DNA of 64,000 nucleotides. It comes from an uncultured Bacteroidota bacterium (GTDB taxonomy: Bacteria > Bacteroidota > Bacteroidia > Flavobacteriales > Flavobacteriaceae). The stretch covers positions 62,001 to 126,000 of the forward strand of contig CACJYD010000001.1 of the NCBI GenBank assembly GCA_902597545.1, given 5' to 3'. The translations under genes were made by a program, and so were the position numbers. The notes under the pieces are model-generated. The model was not told where the DNA came from. It was given only the letters and a program-made list of their open reading frames with translations, and did not search any database. Positions 33,918-43,816 of this stretch are shown piece after piece. Position 1 is the first letter of the stretch; each line of letters begins with the position of its first letter.

Positions 33918-36212
33918 CTAATTACCAATACCTAATAAATCATTAATATCCTCGCTTTCATCTTCAATTTCAATTGGTTTTATTTTTGAACAGTCTATGA
34001 TTATATCAAGTTCTTCAGGCTCTTCAAAATCTTCTTTTGATACATTTAGTGTCTCACTTTCATAACATTTTTTCATGAACAATCCCCAAATTGGTAGGGA
34101 CATAGTAGCTCCTTGTCCAAACGCAATTTCTTCAAAATGAATCGAACGATCTTCACCGCCAACCCACACTCCAGTAACTAAATTTGGCACCATACCAATG
34201 AACCAACCGTCGCTCTGATTTTGTGTAGTGCCTGTTTTTCCAGCTATAGCATTACTGAATTCATATGGATATCCTGTAACAACATTTTTGTACACATAGT
34301 TTCTTTCTTCTTCTGGAATATTATGTCTTAATCTAGCTCCTGACCCAAATTTTGTAACACCTTCTAATAATTTTAAAGTAACATATGACGACTCTTCGCT
34401 CAATACATCTTTGGTCTCTGGCTTATATTGATATATCAACGTACCGTTTTTGTCTTCTATTCTAGTCACCATTACTGGCTTAACATATATCCCCTTGTTT
34501 GCAAAAGCCCCATACGCTCCAACCATTTCATACACACTCAAATCCGGTGTTCCAAGTGCTATTGCTGGTACATTTGGAACATTTGAAGAAACACCTAAAT
34601 TTCTTGCCAGGTCTGCTACTGGCTTTGGGCCTACTTTATCAATTAGTTGAGCACTTATAGTATTTTTAGAATTAGCTAATGCGTTGCTTAATGTTCTAAC
34701 ACCACCATATTTGTCGCTAGAGTTTGTTGGGCACCATGGTTCTGGATTTCCGTATTTATATGGTTCTATACAATGAATCATATCTGGAAATGCATCACAT
34801 GGTGATAATTTCAGTTGATCTATTGCAGTTGCATATAAAAATGGTTTAAATGTCGAGCCTATCTGCCTTTTACTTTGCATCACATGATCATACTGGAAGT
34901 TTCTGTAATTGATACCTCCAACCCAAGCCATAACATGTCCGTTTTTCGGATTCATTGACATCATACCAGCTTGAAGAAAATGTTTATAGTATCTAATTGA
35001 ATCGATTGGTTTCATTATTGTGTCAATATCACCTTCCCAAGAAAAAATAGTCATGTTAGTTGGTATTTCAAACGATGCCTCAATTTCTTCATTTGACTTC
35101 CCTGCCAGTCTCATTTTTCTCCATCTTTCAGACCTTTTCATAGTACGATTCATAATTGCTTCTTCATCTTCTTCCTCTAAATCTCTAAAGGGTGCTGTCG
35201 AAAGGGTATCATTTTGTATAAAAAATTCTTTTTGCAAATTCTTCATGTGTTCACCTACAGCCTCTTCAGCGTACTGTTGCATTTCTGCATTAACAGTTGT
35301 ATAAATTTTTAGTCCGTCAACATAAAGATTATATTTAGTGCCATCTTTCTTCAGATTTTCATCTGTCCATTTTTTCATAAATCCTCTTAAGTATGATCGA
35401 AAGTAGGTTGCTAAACCTCTCCTATGAGATTGAGGATTAAAATTTAATTCTAATGGAAGACCTTTTAGTGAATCTTTTTCTTTGGCAGATATATACCCAT
35501 TTTTCTCCATCTGATTAAAAACTAGGTTTCTTCTTTTAGTAGTAATTTCAGGTCTTCTAATTGGATCATATAAAGATGAATTTTGAAGCATTCCAACTAG
35601 CATAGCAGATTCTTCAATTTTTAGTTCATTGGGTTCTTTAGAAAAATATATGTTAGAAGCGGATTTAATGCCATCTCCATAGTATCCAAAATCATAAATA
35701 TTTAAGTACATGGTAATAATTTCTTCTTTTGTGTACTGTTTTTCTAATTCAACTGCAATAACCCACTCTTTGATTTTTTGAACAATTGCTTGAAAAATAT
35801 TTCTAGATCTAACACCAACAAATAACTGCCTTGCTAATTGTTGGGAAATTGTACTTGCACCTCCTCTAGTATTTAAAAAAACAATTGCTCTTATTGTAGC
35901 TTTTAAATCAATACCTGGATGACTGTAAAATCTTTCATCTTCAATTGCAATCAGCGCCTCAATTGTTTGTGGGTTAAGTTCATCATAATCAATAGGTGTT
36001 CTATTATCATTAAAATAATATTTTCCTAAAACTTTATTGTCTGACGAGATTATTTCGGATGCAAAATTTGTCTTTGGATTTTCAAGCTGTCTAAAATCAG
36101 GCATTTCACCTAGTTTCCCACTTGATGCTAAGAAAAAAACACCATAAAGACAGGTAACAAAAAAAGAGAACATAAGCCAAAAAATAATGACTTGAAATCT
36201 ATATTTTTTCAT
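33918..36212 (-). CDS. Class A penicillin-binding protein (PBP1A-like)
   Basis: The 764 residues start with one membrane helix (7-30). The GT51 glycosyltransferase domain has IAIEDERFYSHPGID (E91), GGASTISQQLARQL and EKQYTKEEIITMYLN. The transpeptidase domain has GSTFKPF (S453, K456), SKNTIS and AGKTGTTQ (K659). It polymerises and crosslinks peptidoglycan. It overlaps the gldH gene by 14 bp and is followed 3 bp later by a membrane acyltransferase. Confidence 0.95.
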   Translation of the reverse strand: MKKYRFQVIIFWLMFSFFVTCLYGVFFLASSGKLGEMPDFRQLENPKTNFASEIISSDNKVLGKYYFNDNRTPIDYDELNPQTIEALIAIEDERFYSHPGIDLKATIRAIVFLNTRGGASTISQQLARQLFVGVRSRNIFQAIVQKIKEWVIAVELEKQYTKEEIITMYLNIYDFGYYGDGIKSASNIYFSKEPNELKIEESAMLVGMLQNSSLYDPIRRPEITTKRRNLVFNQMEKNGYISAKEKDSLKGLPLELNFNPQSHRRGLATYFRSYLRGFMKKWTDENLKKDGTKYNLYVDGLKIYTTVNAEMQQYAEEAVGEHMKNLQKEFFIQNDTLSTAPFRDLEEEDEEAIMNRTMKRSERWRKMRLAGKSNEEIEASFEIPTNMTIFSWEGDIDTIMKPIDSIRYYKHFLQAGMMSMNPKNGHVMAWVGGINYRNFQYDHVMQSKRQIGSTFKPFLYATAIDQLKLSPCDAFPDMIHCIEPYKYGNPEPWCPTNSSDKYGGVRTLSNALANSKNTISAQLIDKVGPKPVADLARNLGVSSNVPNVPAIALGTPDLSVYEMVGAYGAFANKGIYVKPVMVTRIEDKNGTLIYQYKPETKDVLSEESSYVTLKLLEGVTKFGSGARLRHNIPEEERNYVYKNVVTGYPYEFSNAIAGKTGTTQNQSDGWFIGMVPNLVTGVWVGGEDRSIHFEEIAFGQGATMSLPIWGLFMKKCYESETLNVSKEDFEEPEELDIIIDCSKIKPIEIEDESEDINDLLGIGN

Positions 36213-36693
36213 CTAAAAATGATTTTTCAACTATTAATCCAACATCTAAGATACCATCTAATTTTGTTAGTGGGGCAATACTGTCTAAATATCGAATAGA
36301 ATGTTTAAGCTTTACAGTTACATCACCCTCATCTATTTTTAAATCTTTTTTGAGTAATATCTTATTGTTTTTTATGCCAGATGGTTTAACCTCATACCAT
36401 TTGATCTCATTATTTTCAAAAGAATATTCTAAAGTGTCAGAAATTACATAATTATTATTTTTTATTGTAGATACTATGAAAATATTAGAAAAGGGATATG
36501 TAGAATCAGTTCTTAATGCAAGACTAAAATCTAAAATTGAATTATCTGACGACTCAAATGAGAAATTTAATTCATTACTTCTCATCCAGCTACCATTTAA
36601 ATCTTCAAAATCTATGAATACCAAATTTTCATTTCTGCATGATATTGCTGATAATAAAATTATGATGATATAAGTCGTTTTTTTAAAATTCAA
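36199..36693 (-). CDS. gldH: Gliding motility lipoprotein GldH
   Basis: The 164 residues start with a lipobox (LLSAISCRN). GldH-like features are FSLALRTDSTYPFSNIFIVS, ISDTLEYSF and a C-terminal LDGILDVGLIVEK. GldH is needed for gliding in Flavobacterium (family knowledge), and the gene is commonly next to PBP1A in this group (from memory). It overlaps the PBP1A start by 14 bp and follows trhO by 1 bp. GldH presence fits T9SS/gliding, although motility of this strain is not shown. Confidence 0.82.
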   Translation of the reverse strand: MNFKKTTYIIIILLSAISCRNENLVFIDFEDLNGSWMRSNELNFSFESSDNSILDFSLALRTDSTYPFSNIFIVSTIKNNNYVISDTLEYSFENNEIKWYEVKPSGIKNNKILLKKDLKIDEGDVTVKLKHSIRYLDSIAPLTKLDGILDVGLIVEKSFLDEKI

Positions 36694-36694
36694 A

Positions 36695-37720
36695 TTAAAA
36701 TACTTTTTGATTAAACCGCCCTTTTTTAAAAATCTTATTACTATTCTTTTTCCCTTTTCTTAATTTTTTTTGATCATCAATTGGTAGAGAGTAAATTTCT
36801 TTACAATGTGAACTGCAACAACCATCAAATTTAATTTTACACTTCTCACATTGTAAAAAAAGTAAGTGACAAGCATCGTTATTACAATTTACATGTTGAT
36901 CACATGCAGAGCCACATTGATGACAAGATGATATTATTTTATCAGAAATCTTTTCAGATAGTCTATTGTCAAATACAAAATTTCTTCCTTTGAATTTATT
37001 TTCAATTTTTTGACTTTTAACTTGACGTACATATTCTATTATTCCACCTTCTAATTGAAAAACATTTTTGTATCCATTTTTAATCATATAAGCACTTGCT
37101 TTTTCACATCTTATACCACCCGTACAATACATTAATATATTTTTTGTTTTTTTAAATTTTTTATATCTATCGTTAATAATTGGAAGAGATTCTCGAAAAG
37201 AATCAACGTCTGGTAAATTGGCTCCATCAAAGTGGCCAATTTCACTTTCATAATGATTTCTCATATCAATAGCAATCGTATTTTGATTTACTAACAACTC
37301 ATTAAATTCTTTTGCATTTACATGAACACCATTTTTATTAATATCATAATCTTTATTTTTCAATCCATCAGCAACAATTTTTTTTCGAATCTTAATTTTA
37401 AGTTTTAGAAAAGAATGATCATCATGTTCTATAGCAATGTTGAGTCTAATTTTTTTTAGAAAGGGAATTTGATCAATGGTTTTTTTTAATCGCTCTATAT
37501 TTTTTGATGGTAATGATAGTTGAGCATTAATGCCTTCTTTTGCAATATAAATTCGACCTAAAACATCTAATTTGTTAAGTTCAACATATAAAAAATTTCT
37601 AAAGATTTTGGTATTTTTTATTTGATAGTATTTGTAAAAAGATAATGTAAACCTTTTTTCTCCAGCCTTTTCAATTAGTTGAATTCTTTCTTTTTTACTC
37701 AGCTTATTATAAAGTTCCAT
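36695..37720 (-). CDS. trhO: tRNA uridine(34) hydroxylase TrhO (YceA-like rhodanese)
   Basis: The 341 residues have an N-terminal acylphosphatase-like domain (VLGRIYIAKEGINAQLSLP), a rhodanese domain with MYCTGGIRCEKASAYM (catalytic C199) and a C-terminal Cys-rich segment (CHQCGSACDQHVNCNNDACH). This is the TrhO family, which hydroxylates wobble uridine of tRNAs. Length is as expected. It is the first gene of the gldH-PBP1A operon and divergent from recA. Confidence 0.92.
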   Translation of the reverse strand: MELYNKLSKKERIQLIEKAGEKRFTLSFYKYYQIKNTKIFRNFLYVELNKLDVLGRIYIAKEGINAQLSLPSKNIERLKKTIDQIPFLKKIRLNIAIEHDDHSFLKLKIKIRKKIVADGLKNKDYDINKNGVHVNAKEFNELLVNQNTIAIDMRNHYESEIGHFDGANLPDVDSFRESLPIINDRYKKFKKTKNILMYCTGGIRCEKASAYMIKNGYKNVFQLEGGIIEYVRQVKSQKIENKFKGRNFVFDNRLSEKISDKIISSCHQCGSACDQHVNCNNDACHLLFLQCEKCKIKFDGCCSSHCKEIYSLPIDDQKKLRKGKKNSNKIFKKGRFNQKVF

Positions 37721-37826
37721 AAGTTATAAATATCAGATAAAAAATCTTTACAAATGTAGCTTTTTTAAATTATGATTTTAACTAAATAAAATGTACTTTT
37801 AGATGTTTAAATTTAAATTTCCATTA

Positions 37827-38831
37827 ATGGCTTCTGAAAAAGATTCAAAACTTAAAGCGCTTCAACTAACATTAGATAGACTGGATAAAACTTATGGTAA
37901 AGGTACTGTCATGAAAATGGGAGATTCCGTTCATGAAGTTGTTGAATCTATCTCAACAGGCTCTATTGGATTAGATTTTGCGTTAGGTGTTGGTGGTTAC
38001 CCAAGAGGAAGAGTTGTTGAAATTTATGGTCCAGAATCTTCAGGTAAAACAACCTTGACTTTGCATGCTATTGCCGAATGTCAAAAATCTGGAGGAATAG
38101 CTGCTTTTATTGATGCTGAGCATGCATTTGATAGATTTTACGCACAAAATTTAGGAGTCAATATTGACGATTTAATAATATCACAGCCTGATCATGGTGA
38201 ACAAGCACTAGAAATTGCAGATAATTTAATTCGATCTGGAGCAATTGATATTATTGTTATCGACTCGGTTGCAGCTCTAACACCAAAAAGTGAAATTGAG
38301 GGCGAAATGGGAGACTCTAAAATGGGACTTCATGCTAGATTAATGTCACAGGCTTTAAGAAAACTAACCTCTACAATAAGTAAGACGAATTGTACGGTAT
38401 TTTTCATTAACCAATTAAGAGAAAAAATTGGAGTTATGTTTGGAAATCCTGAGACTACAACTGGGGGTAATGCTCTTAAATTTTATGCTTCCGTACGACT
38501 TGATATCAGAAGGTCAACACAATTAAAGGATTCGTCAGGAAATGCTTTAGGAAATAAAACCAGAGTTAAAGTTGTGAAAAATAAAGTTGCCCCACCATTT
38601 AGAGTTTGTGAATTTGATATAATGTATGGAGAAGGAATCTCAAAGCTAGGCGAGATAATTGATATTGGAACTGAAGCTGGAATTATAGACAAAAGTGGAT
38701 CATGGTTTAGCTATGGAGAAACCAAACTAGGACAAGGTCGAGATTCCGTAAAAAAATTATTAAAGGATAATCCTGAGCTTTGCGATGAGCTTGAAAAGAA
38801 AATATCTGAACTTCTCAATTCTGAGAAGTAA
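37827..38831 (+). CDS. recA: Recombinase RecA
   Basis: The frame is open from ATG 37803, but the family N-terminus ([20 protein letters not shown]) starts at ATG 37827, which I choose (334 residues). Walker A GPESSGKT is at 68-75 and Walker [11 protein letters not shown] follows. The L1/L2 regions ([19 protein letters not shown] in part, [19 protein letters not shown]) are intact. RecA drives homologous recombination and the SOS response. The last 17 bp overlap the converging plsC-like gene. Confidence 0.97.
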   Translation: MASEKDSKLKALQLTLDRLDKTYGKGTVMKMGDSVHEVVESISTGSIGLDFALGVGGYPRGRVVEIYGPESSGKTTLTLHAIAECQKSGGIAAFIDAEHAFDRFYAQNLGVNIDDLIISQPDHGEQALEIADNLIRSGAIDIIVIDSVAALTPKSEIEGEMGDSKMGLHARLMSQALRKLTSTISKTNCTVFFINQLREKIGVMFGNPETTTGGNALKFYASVRLDIRRSTQLKDSSGNALGNKTRVKVVKNKVAPPFRVCEFDIMYGEGISKLGEIIDIGTEAGIIDKSGSWFSYGETKLGQGRDSVKKLLKDNPELCDELEKKISELLNSEK

Positions 38832-39576
38832 CTTTTTCTAAATCATTTTTCATTAGTTTAAAAACTTTTTCTTTTAGAGAAGGTTTGTCATCTTGTGTCA
38901 TCCCTTTGGTTTCAATGAAATCATGTACTTGAGCTCTTAATCTTCCTGGACTCCCAACAAAATAATTATATGCAAAAAAGTAGGGAAACTTATCCTCACA
39001 ATCATAAAAACTCATTGGAACTATTGGTATTTGAAATTGAATAGCAAGACTAAAGGCTCCATCTTTAAAATCTTGTAAAATTATTCCAGGTTCTGGAATT
39101 CCACCTTCAGGAAAAATACAAATTGAAAGCCCTTTGCTTAGTCTTTTAGCAGATTTTGCATAAACATCTTTTCTGCTTTGAGCACTATCTCTGTCAACTA
39201 AAATACAGACTTTACTGTAGAAATATCCAAAAATGGGAATTTTATCAAGCTCTTTTTTTCCAACAAAAACTACGGGGTGATCACAAGCAGAAAGCATTAA
39301 CATTATATCAATCATGCTTTTGTGATTTGATACTAGCATATAGCTTTTGCCTTTTTCAAATCTTTCTTTCCATTTTATTGACGGATAAAAGCCCATTCCG
39401 TACATTACGGTATTTGACCAAATATTTTTTGCAACCCAGAAGAATTGTGGATACCAACTTTCTTTTAATGAAAAGAGTATTAAGAAAGGGAATGAAATAA
39501 CTATTCCAATAAAGCAAAGAACGTAAAACCAAACATTCCATATCCCTAGCAAACATATTTTTATAATCTTAAACAC
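38815..39576 (-). CDS. 1-acyl-sn-glycerol-3-phosphate acyltransferase (PlsC family)
   Basis: The 253 residues start with two membrane segments. The acyltransferase motifs are [11 protein letters not shown] (HxxxxD in the form NHKSMID), [14 protein letters not shown], and [11 protein letters not shown] (third motif). It would acylate lysophosphatidic acid in phospholipid synthesis at the inner membrane. It converges with recA and is divergent from trpS. Confidence 0.9.
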   Translation of the reverse strand: MFKIIKICLLGIWNVWFYVLCFIGIVISFPFLILFSLKESWYPQFFWVAKNIWSNTVMYGMGFYPSIKWKERFEKGKSYMLVSNHKSMIDIMLMLSACDHPVVFVGKKELDKIPIFGYFYSKVCILVDRDSAQSRKDVYAKSAKRLSKGLSICIFPEGGIPEPGIILQDFKDGAFSLAIQFQIPIVPMSFYDCEDKFPYFFAYNYFVGSPGRLRAQVHDFIETKGMTQDDKPSLKEKVFKLMKNDLEKVTSQN

Positions 39577-39632
39577 AGATCAAAAGTAGTTAATTGTTAT
39601 AAATGTCTTTAAAACCATTACTTTTGTTGAGT

Positions 39633-40598
39633 ATGTCAAGAATATTAACCGGTATACAAAGCACAGGAACACCTCATTTGGGAAATATCTTAGGAGCAAT
39701 AATCCCTGCTATTGAGGAATCAAAAAAAAATACTGAATCATTTTTATTTATAGCTGATTTACATTCTCTAACTCAAATAAAAAATCCTGATGAGCTAAGT
39801 GAAAACACTTATTCTACAGCAGCTGCATGGTTAGCATTTGGGTTAGACACATCAAAAACAGTTTTTTATAAGCAATCAGATGTTCCTTTGACTACTGAGC
39901 TTTCATGGATACTTTCAACAATATTTCCTTATCAGAGGTTGACTTTAGCACACTCATTTAAAGATAAATCTAATCAACTTAAAGATGTTAATGTTGGCTT
40001 ATTTACATACCCAATGTTAATGGCCGCTGATATATTATTGTATGATGCTAATGTTGTGCCAGTTGGAAAAGACCAGTTACAGCATTTGGAAATTACAAGA
40101 GATGTAGCAATAAAGTTTAATAATCAATATGGTGAAACATTGATTGTGCCTGAAGCATTAGTGAATGAGCAAACTAAATATATTACTGGAACAAATGGTG
40201 AAAAAATGAGTAAGTCAAAAAATAATATTATCAATATTTTTTTAGATGACAAACTTTTAAGAAAACAAATAATGTCAATAGAGACGGATAGCACACCCCT
40301 AGAACTGCCAAAAAACGCCGATAATTGTAATGTTTTTAAACTTTTTAGCTTGCTTGGATCTAATGATCAAATAAGAGAATTAAGAATGAATTATGAAAAA
40401 GGCGGTTTTGGATATGGGCATGCAAAACAAGAATTGTTAAACCTTATTTTGACAAAGTTTAGTGATCAAAGAAAAAAATATAATTATTTGATGTCAAACA
40501 AAAGTGATATTGATAAAATTTTAAAACAAGGCGCAGTGAAAGCTGCAAAAACTGCTGATCAAGTTTTATCAAGAGTTCGAGCAAAACTTGGTTATTAA
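39633..40598 (+). CDS. trpS: Tryptophan--tRNA ligase
   Basis: An ATG at 39603 opens the frame, but homologous text (MSRILTGIQSTGTPHLGNIL) begins at ATG 39633, giving 321 residues. The HIGH-type motif is TGTPHLGN and the KMSKS motif is EKMSKSKNN. GKDQLQHLEITRD is also typical of class I TrpRS. It charges tRNA-Trp in the cytoplasm. The next gene follows 38 bp later. Confidence 0.95.
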   Translation: MSRILTGIQSTGTPHLGNILGAIIPAIEESKKNTESFLFIADLHSLTQIKNPDELSENTYSTAAAWLAFGLDTSKTVFYKQSDVPLTTELSWILSTIFPYQRLTLAHSFKDKSNQLKDVNVGLFTYPMLMAADILLYDANVVPVGKDQLQHLEITRDVAIKFNNQYGETLIVPEALVNEQTKYITGTNGEKMSKSKNNIINIFLDDKLLRKQIMSIETDSTPLELPKNADNCNVFKLFSLLGSNDQIRELRMNYEKGGFGYGHAKQELLNLILTKFSDQRKKYNYLMSNKSDIDKILKQGAVKAAKTADQVLSRVRAKLGY

Positions 40599-40636
40599 TT
40601 CTTCCTTTTTAAAGAAAAATAGTTTAAATTTATTTT

Positions 40637-41560
40637 ATGCAATTAAGCAAAGCTATCAACTCTCTTCTTTACACTAATGACTGTGTTACAGTTCCTGGAT
40701 TTGGTAGTTTTATTGTGAATAAGTTTTCATCAGTTTATGATGAAAAAAACGGAAAGTTTTATCCACCATCAAGGAGAGTTTCATTCAACTCAAAAATTAA
40801 AAATAATGACGGGTTATTAGCCAATTTTATTTCCAATGAAGACGGTATTGATTTCAGTGTTGCTGTTAAAAATATTCATAATGAAGTAATAAATTGGAGG
40901 AAAAAATTAAATAAGGAGCCATTAGTATTAAATAATATTGGTGAGCTTAGCTACAACTCGGATGAAAATATTGTTTTTTCACCTGACTTGGATTCAAATC
41001 ATTTCCTAGGCTCGTTTGGATTACCATCTATATATTACAAAAAACAGCCTGACCTAGTTTCAACATATAATGAATCAACACTAAAAAAATATAATGATCT
41101 TAAAGTTAATTCATCAAACTCCAGAGTTCCTGATTTTGTTAAGTATGCTGCTGCATTAGTTATAATTATTTCAACCACATTTTTTTTAAGTAAAGAGTAT
41201 GAAGAGTATAATATTCAGAATCAATTAATTCTAGAGCAAGAAAATAGACAAAAAACTATCCAACGTGTCGAAAGTGCAGTTTTTGACTTTGGATCAATAC
41301 CAGCAATTGAATTAGAAATCAAACTTCAGCCTAATAAATTTCATATTATTGCAGGTGCATTTGGCTTTAAGTCTAATGCTGACAAATTATATAATAATTT
41401 GCTGTCAAAGGGTTATAACCCAACAAAACTTCCATTAAATGATAAAGGATTGATACCTATTTCCTTTGATAATTTTTCAAATAGAAAAGAAGCTGTAATT
41501 GCTTTGAGACAACTTCAAATGTCTGAAAATAAAGATGCTTGGATTTTTGTTTTAGAATAA
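40637..41560 (+). CDS. HU-domain membrane protein with C-terminal SPOR domain
   Basis: The 307 residues are built of a cytoplasmic HU/CCDC81-like domain (VPGFGSFIVNKFSSVYDE at 19-36 and SFNSKIKNNDGLLANFI), a second such domain (NKEPLVLNNIGELSY), one membrane helix (about 172-190) and a C-terminal SPOR domain (FHIIAGAFGFKSNADKLYNN). SPOR domains bind denuded peptidoglycan at division sites. The architecture is known in Bacteroidota and may link nucleoid-type domains to the septal wall. It lies 9 bp before the thioesterase. Confidence 0.85.
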   Translation: MQLSKAINSLLYTNDCVTVPGFGSFIVNKFSSVYDEKNGKFYPPSRRVSFNSKIKNNDGLLANFISNEDGIDFSVAVKNIHNEVINWRKKLNKEPLVLNNIGELSYNSDENIVFSPDLDSNHFLGSFGLPSIYYKKQPDLVSTYNESTLKKYNDLKVNSSNSRVPDFVKYAAALVIIISTTFFLSKEYEEYNIQNQLILEQENRQKTIQRVESAVFDFGSIPAIELEIKLQPNKFHIIAGAFGFKSNADKLYNNLLSKGYNPTKLPLNDKGLIPISFDNFSNRKEAVIALRQLQMSENKDAWIFVLE

Positions 41561-41569
41561 TATTCTATT

Positions 41570-42079
41570 ATGGACTCAAAATTTCCTGAACAATCAAAAA
41601 CAATTCAAACTGATTTTGTTCTACCTGCTGATACTAATAGTTTAAATAACTTATTTGGAGGAGAATTGTTAGCAAGAATGGATAAAGTTGCGAGCATAGC
41701 AGCTATCAAACATTCAGAGCAAATTGTTGTTACTGCATCAATAAATAATGTTGCTTTTGGAGAACCAGTTCCAAACGGAAGTATTTTAACGATTGAAGCA
41801 AAAGTTTCACGAGCCTTTAACTCATCAATGGAGGTTTTTATTGATGTTTGGAAACAAAACAAAACAGATAAAAAGAAAGTAAAAGTTAATGAAGCTATTT
41901 ACACATTTGTAGCAGTCAACCAAAAAGGGAAACCTGTAAAAGTACCCTTAATTACACCCCAAACTGATTTAGAAAAAACTCGTTATGATGCTGCTCTTAG
42001 AAGAAGGCAGTTAAGTTTGGTACTTGCAGGCAAGATGAGTCCTAGCGAAGCAACAGAACTAAAGGCAATTTTTGATTGA
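41570..42079 (+). CDS. Acyl-CoA thioesterase, hotdog fold
   Basis: The 169 residues show the hotdog thioesterase pattern: DTNSLNNLFGGELLARMDKV (N and D of the family), ASIAAIKHSEQIVVTASI and VKVNEAIYTFVAVNQKGKP. This matches the YciA/BACH family that hydrolyses acyl-CoAs. It is cytoplasmic. It ends within the first codons of the TTG-started MBL gene. Confidence 0.88.
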   Translation: MDSKFPEQSKTIQTDFVLPADTNSLNNLFGGELLARMDKVASIAAIKHSEQIVVTASINNVAFGEPVPNGSILTIEAKVSRAFNSSMEVFIDVWKQNKTDKKKVKVNEAIYTFVAVNQKGKPVKVPLITPQTDLEKTRYDAALRRRQLSLVLAGKMSPSEATELKAIFD

Positions 42080-42992
42080 TTTGAATTATAGATTTTTTTC
42101 AATATTACTTATTTTTTTAATTCCATTTTTTGCATTTAATCAGATTAAATCAAATTATACTCTAAAAATATTGGGAGTTGTTCAAGATGGGGGTATACCA
42201 CATTTAGGAAATAATAAAACATGTTGTGAAAATATTAAGCAAGATAAATATGTAACATCCTTAATGTTAATGAATAATGAAAACAATGAATCATTTCTAT
42301 TTGATGCATCACCTGACATTAATAAACAGCTCAATTTCATGGGTGATAGAATTAAGAAAGATTTAAAAGGTATTTTTTTGACACATGCTCATATTGGTCA
42401 TTATACTGGCTTAATGTATTTTGGCAGAGAAGCTCTCAATTCCAAATTAGTCAATGTTTATGCAATGCCAAGAATGAAAAAATTTCTTGAAGAAAATGGA
42501 CCTTGGAGCCAATTAGTTTCTTTACAAAATATTTCAATTATAGAATTAAGTAATGAATCTAAAATCTCAATTGACTCAAACGTAATTGTTCAGCCTGTTG
42601 AAGTTCCTCACAGAGCTGAATTTTCTGAAACTGTTGGGTATAAAATTTATGGACCTAATAAAACAGCTCTATTCATTCCAGATATTGATAAATGGTACTT
42701 GTGGGAAAAATCTATTGTTGATGAGATTAAACAAGTTGACTATGCAATAATTGATGCTACTTTTTACGATTCTAAAGAGGTAAACTACAGAGATATTTCA
42801 GAAATTCCACATCCTTTTGTTACTGAAAGTATGGACCTTTTTGATTCAATAGATATTAAAGAAAAAAATAAAATATATTTTATACATCTAAATCATACAA
42901 ATCCTTTAATTAATAAAGATAGTGATCAATATAAATTAGTCACAAGCAAAGGATATAATGTAGCTGAAGAGGGTATGAAATTAAATCTCTAA
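42072..42992 (+). CDS. PqqB-like MBL-fold hydrolase, exported
   Basis: The 306 residues start at TTG 42072 or TTG 42081; both give a hydrophobic signal (SILLIFLIPFFAF). The MBL motif is LTHAHIGHYTGL; the preceding LGVVQDGGIPHLG and the later EVPHRAEFSETVGY and IDATFYD resemble PqqB proteins. Other pqq genes are absent, so a PQQ role is unsupported. Two Cys (KTCCENI) near the start may bind metal. It converges with the OsmC gene (4-bp overlap). Confidence 0.82.
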   Translation: MIDLNYRFFSILLIFLIPFFAFNQIKSNYTLKILGVVQDGGIPHLGNNKTCCENIKQDKYVTSLMLMNNENNESFLFDASPDINKQLNFMGDRIKKDLKGIFLTHAHIGHYTGLMYFGREALNSKLVNVYAMPRMKKFLEENGPWSQLVSLQNISIIELSNESKISIDSNVIVQPVEVPHRAEFSETVGYKIYGPNKTALFIPDIDKWYLWEKSIVDEIKQVDYAIIDATFYDSKEVNYRDISEIPHPFVTESMDLFDSIDIKEKNKIYFIHLNHTNPLINKDSDQYKLVTSKGYNVAEEGMKLNL

Positions 42993-43408
42993 ATTAGAGA
43001 TCCTGTTATATTTATCTCACAATTTAAAGCTCCTGATATTGGACAATTTTCCTTTGCATCCTCTGCTAATTCATCAAATTTTTCTTTATCTAGCCCTGGT
43101 ACTTTTGCTTTTAAATCTAAGTCAATTGAAATTATTTTCCCATCAACAAAAGTTAATATTGCATCTGTATTAAGTTCGTCTGGAACATAATCTGATTCAT
43201 TCAAAACAAAACTTAATTTCATATTGAAACACCCTGCAAGCGCTGCAGCAATAAGTTCTTCAGGATTTGTTCCTAATTTACCATTATCATTTTCAAATCT
43301 TGTTTTAAAAGAGTATGGCATATTATTAAATGCACCACTTTGTGCGGTCAAAACACCTGTACCTGTTGGACCATCACCTTTCCATATTGCAGTTATTTTT
43401 CTTTTCAT
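42989..43408 (-). CDS. OsmC family peroxiredoxin
   Basis: The 139 residues have the OsmC pattern with two reactive Cys: AALAGCFNM and ENCPISGAL. The N-terminus KITAIWKGDGPTGTGVLTAQ and GTNPEELIAA are also typical. OsmC enzymes reduce organic hydroperoxides in the cytoplasm. It is transcribed away from the DUF6150 gene. Confidence 0.93.
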   Translation of the reverse strand: MKRKITAIWKGDGPTGTGVLTAQSGAFNNMPYSFKTRFENDNGKLGTNPEELIAAALAGCFNMKLSFVLNESDYVPDELNTDAILTFVDGKIISIDLDLKAKVPGLDKEKFDELAEDAKENCPISGALNCEINITGSLI

Positions 43409-43458
43409 ATTCTTGAATTTTAATTAATCTATTCTAATTTAATTAATTATCCTGGCAT

Positions 43459-43466
43459 TAAGTTTG
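43459..43466 (+). promoter_or_regulatory. Putative -7 box of the DUF6150 gene
   Basis: TAAGTTTG matches TANNTTTG exactly, 17 bp before the ATG at 43484. No clear -33 motif was found. Confidence 0.4.
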
Positions 43467-43483
43467 AAATTTTTAATAATAAT

Positions 43484-43816
43484 ATGAAGAAATTAACTTT
43501 ATTTTTTTTAGTGATATTTTTTAATAATTCCTATTCCCAAAAGGTGTTTTCAACTGATTATGCTTCACAATCAGATATAAAAGTTTTTGTTGTAGATTAT
43601 GAATCTCAGGCAGATTTAAAGGTCTTCAAAGTTGATTATCAGTCTCAAGCAAAAGGCAATGAAGGGTTGTGGTATTTTGTGGATTATTCATCACAATCCG
43701 ATAAAAAAATCTACTTTGTTGATTACAGTAGTCAAGGTGATTTAAAAATATATTTTGTAAAATATAAGTCACAAGCTGGGTGGAAAAATAAAAGTAAAAA
43801 GTTTCTATTGTATTAA
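43484..43816 (+). CDS. DUF6150 family secreted repeat protein
   Basis: The 110 residues are a signal peptide (MKKLTLFFLVIFFNNSYSQ) followed by six repeats of about 13 residues, of type KVFVVDYESQADL, one interrupted by KGNEGLWYF. The consensus VxYxSQxDxK(V/I) is characteristic of DUF6150. Alternating aromatic and hydrophobic positions suggest a small beta-sheet. It is exported. Function is unknown. Confidence 0.85.
   Translation: MKKLTLFFLVIFFNNSYSQKVFSTDYASQSDIKVFVVDYESQADLKVFKVDYQSQAKGNEGLWYFVDYSSQSDKKIYFVDYSSQGDLKIYFVKYKSQAGWKNKSKKFLLY

Noticed and set aside
39156-39500. Plus-strand 114-codon frame opposite the PlsC-like gene
   Set aside because: It reads as the complement of a clear acyltransferase and has no recognisable domain or signal.
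42072-42992. PQQ biosynthesis locus, suggested by the PqqB-like protein
   Set aside because: No pqqA, pqqC, pqqD or pqqE gene is present, and the protein has an export signal, so a PQQ role is not supported.
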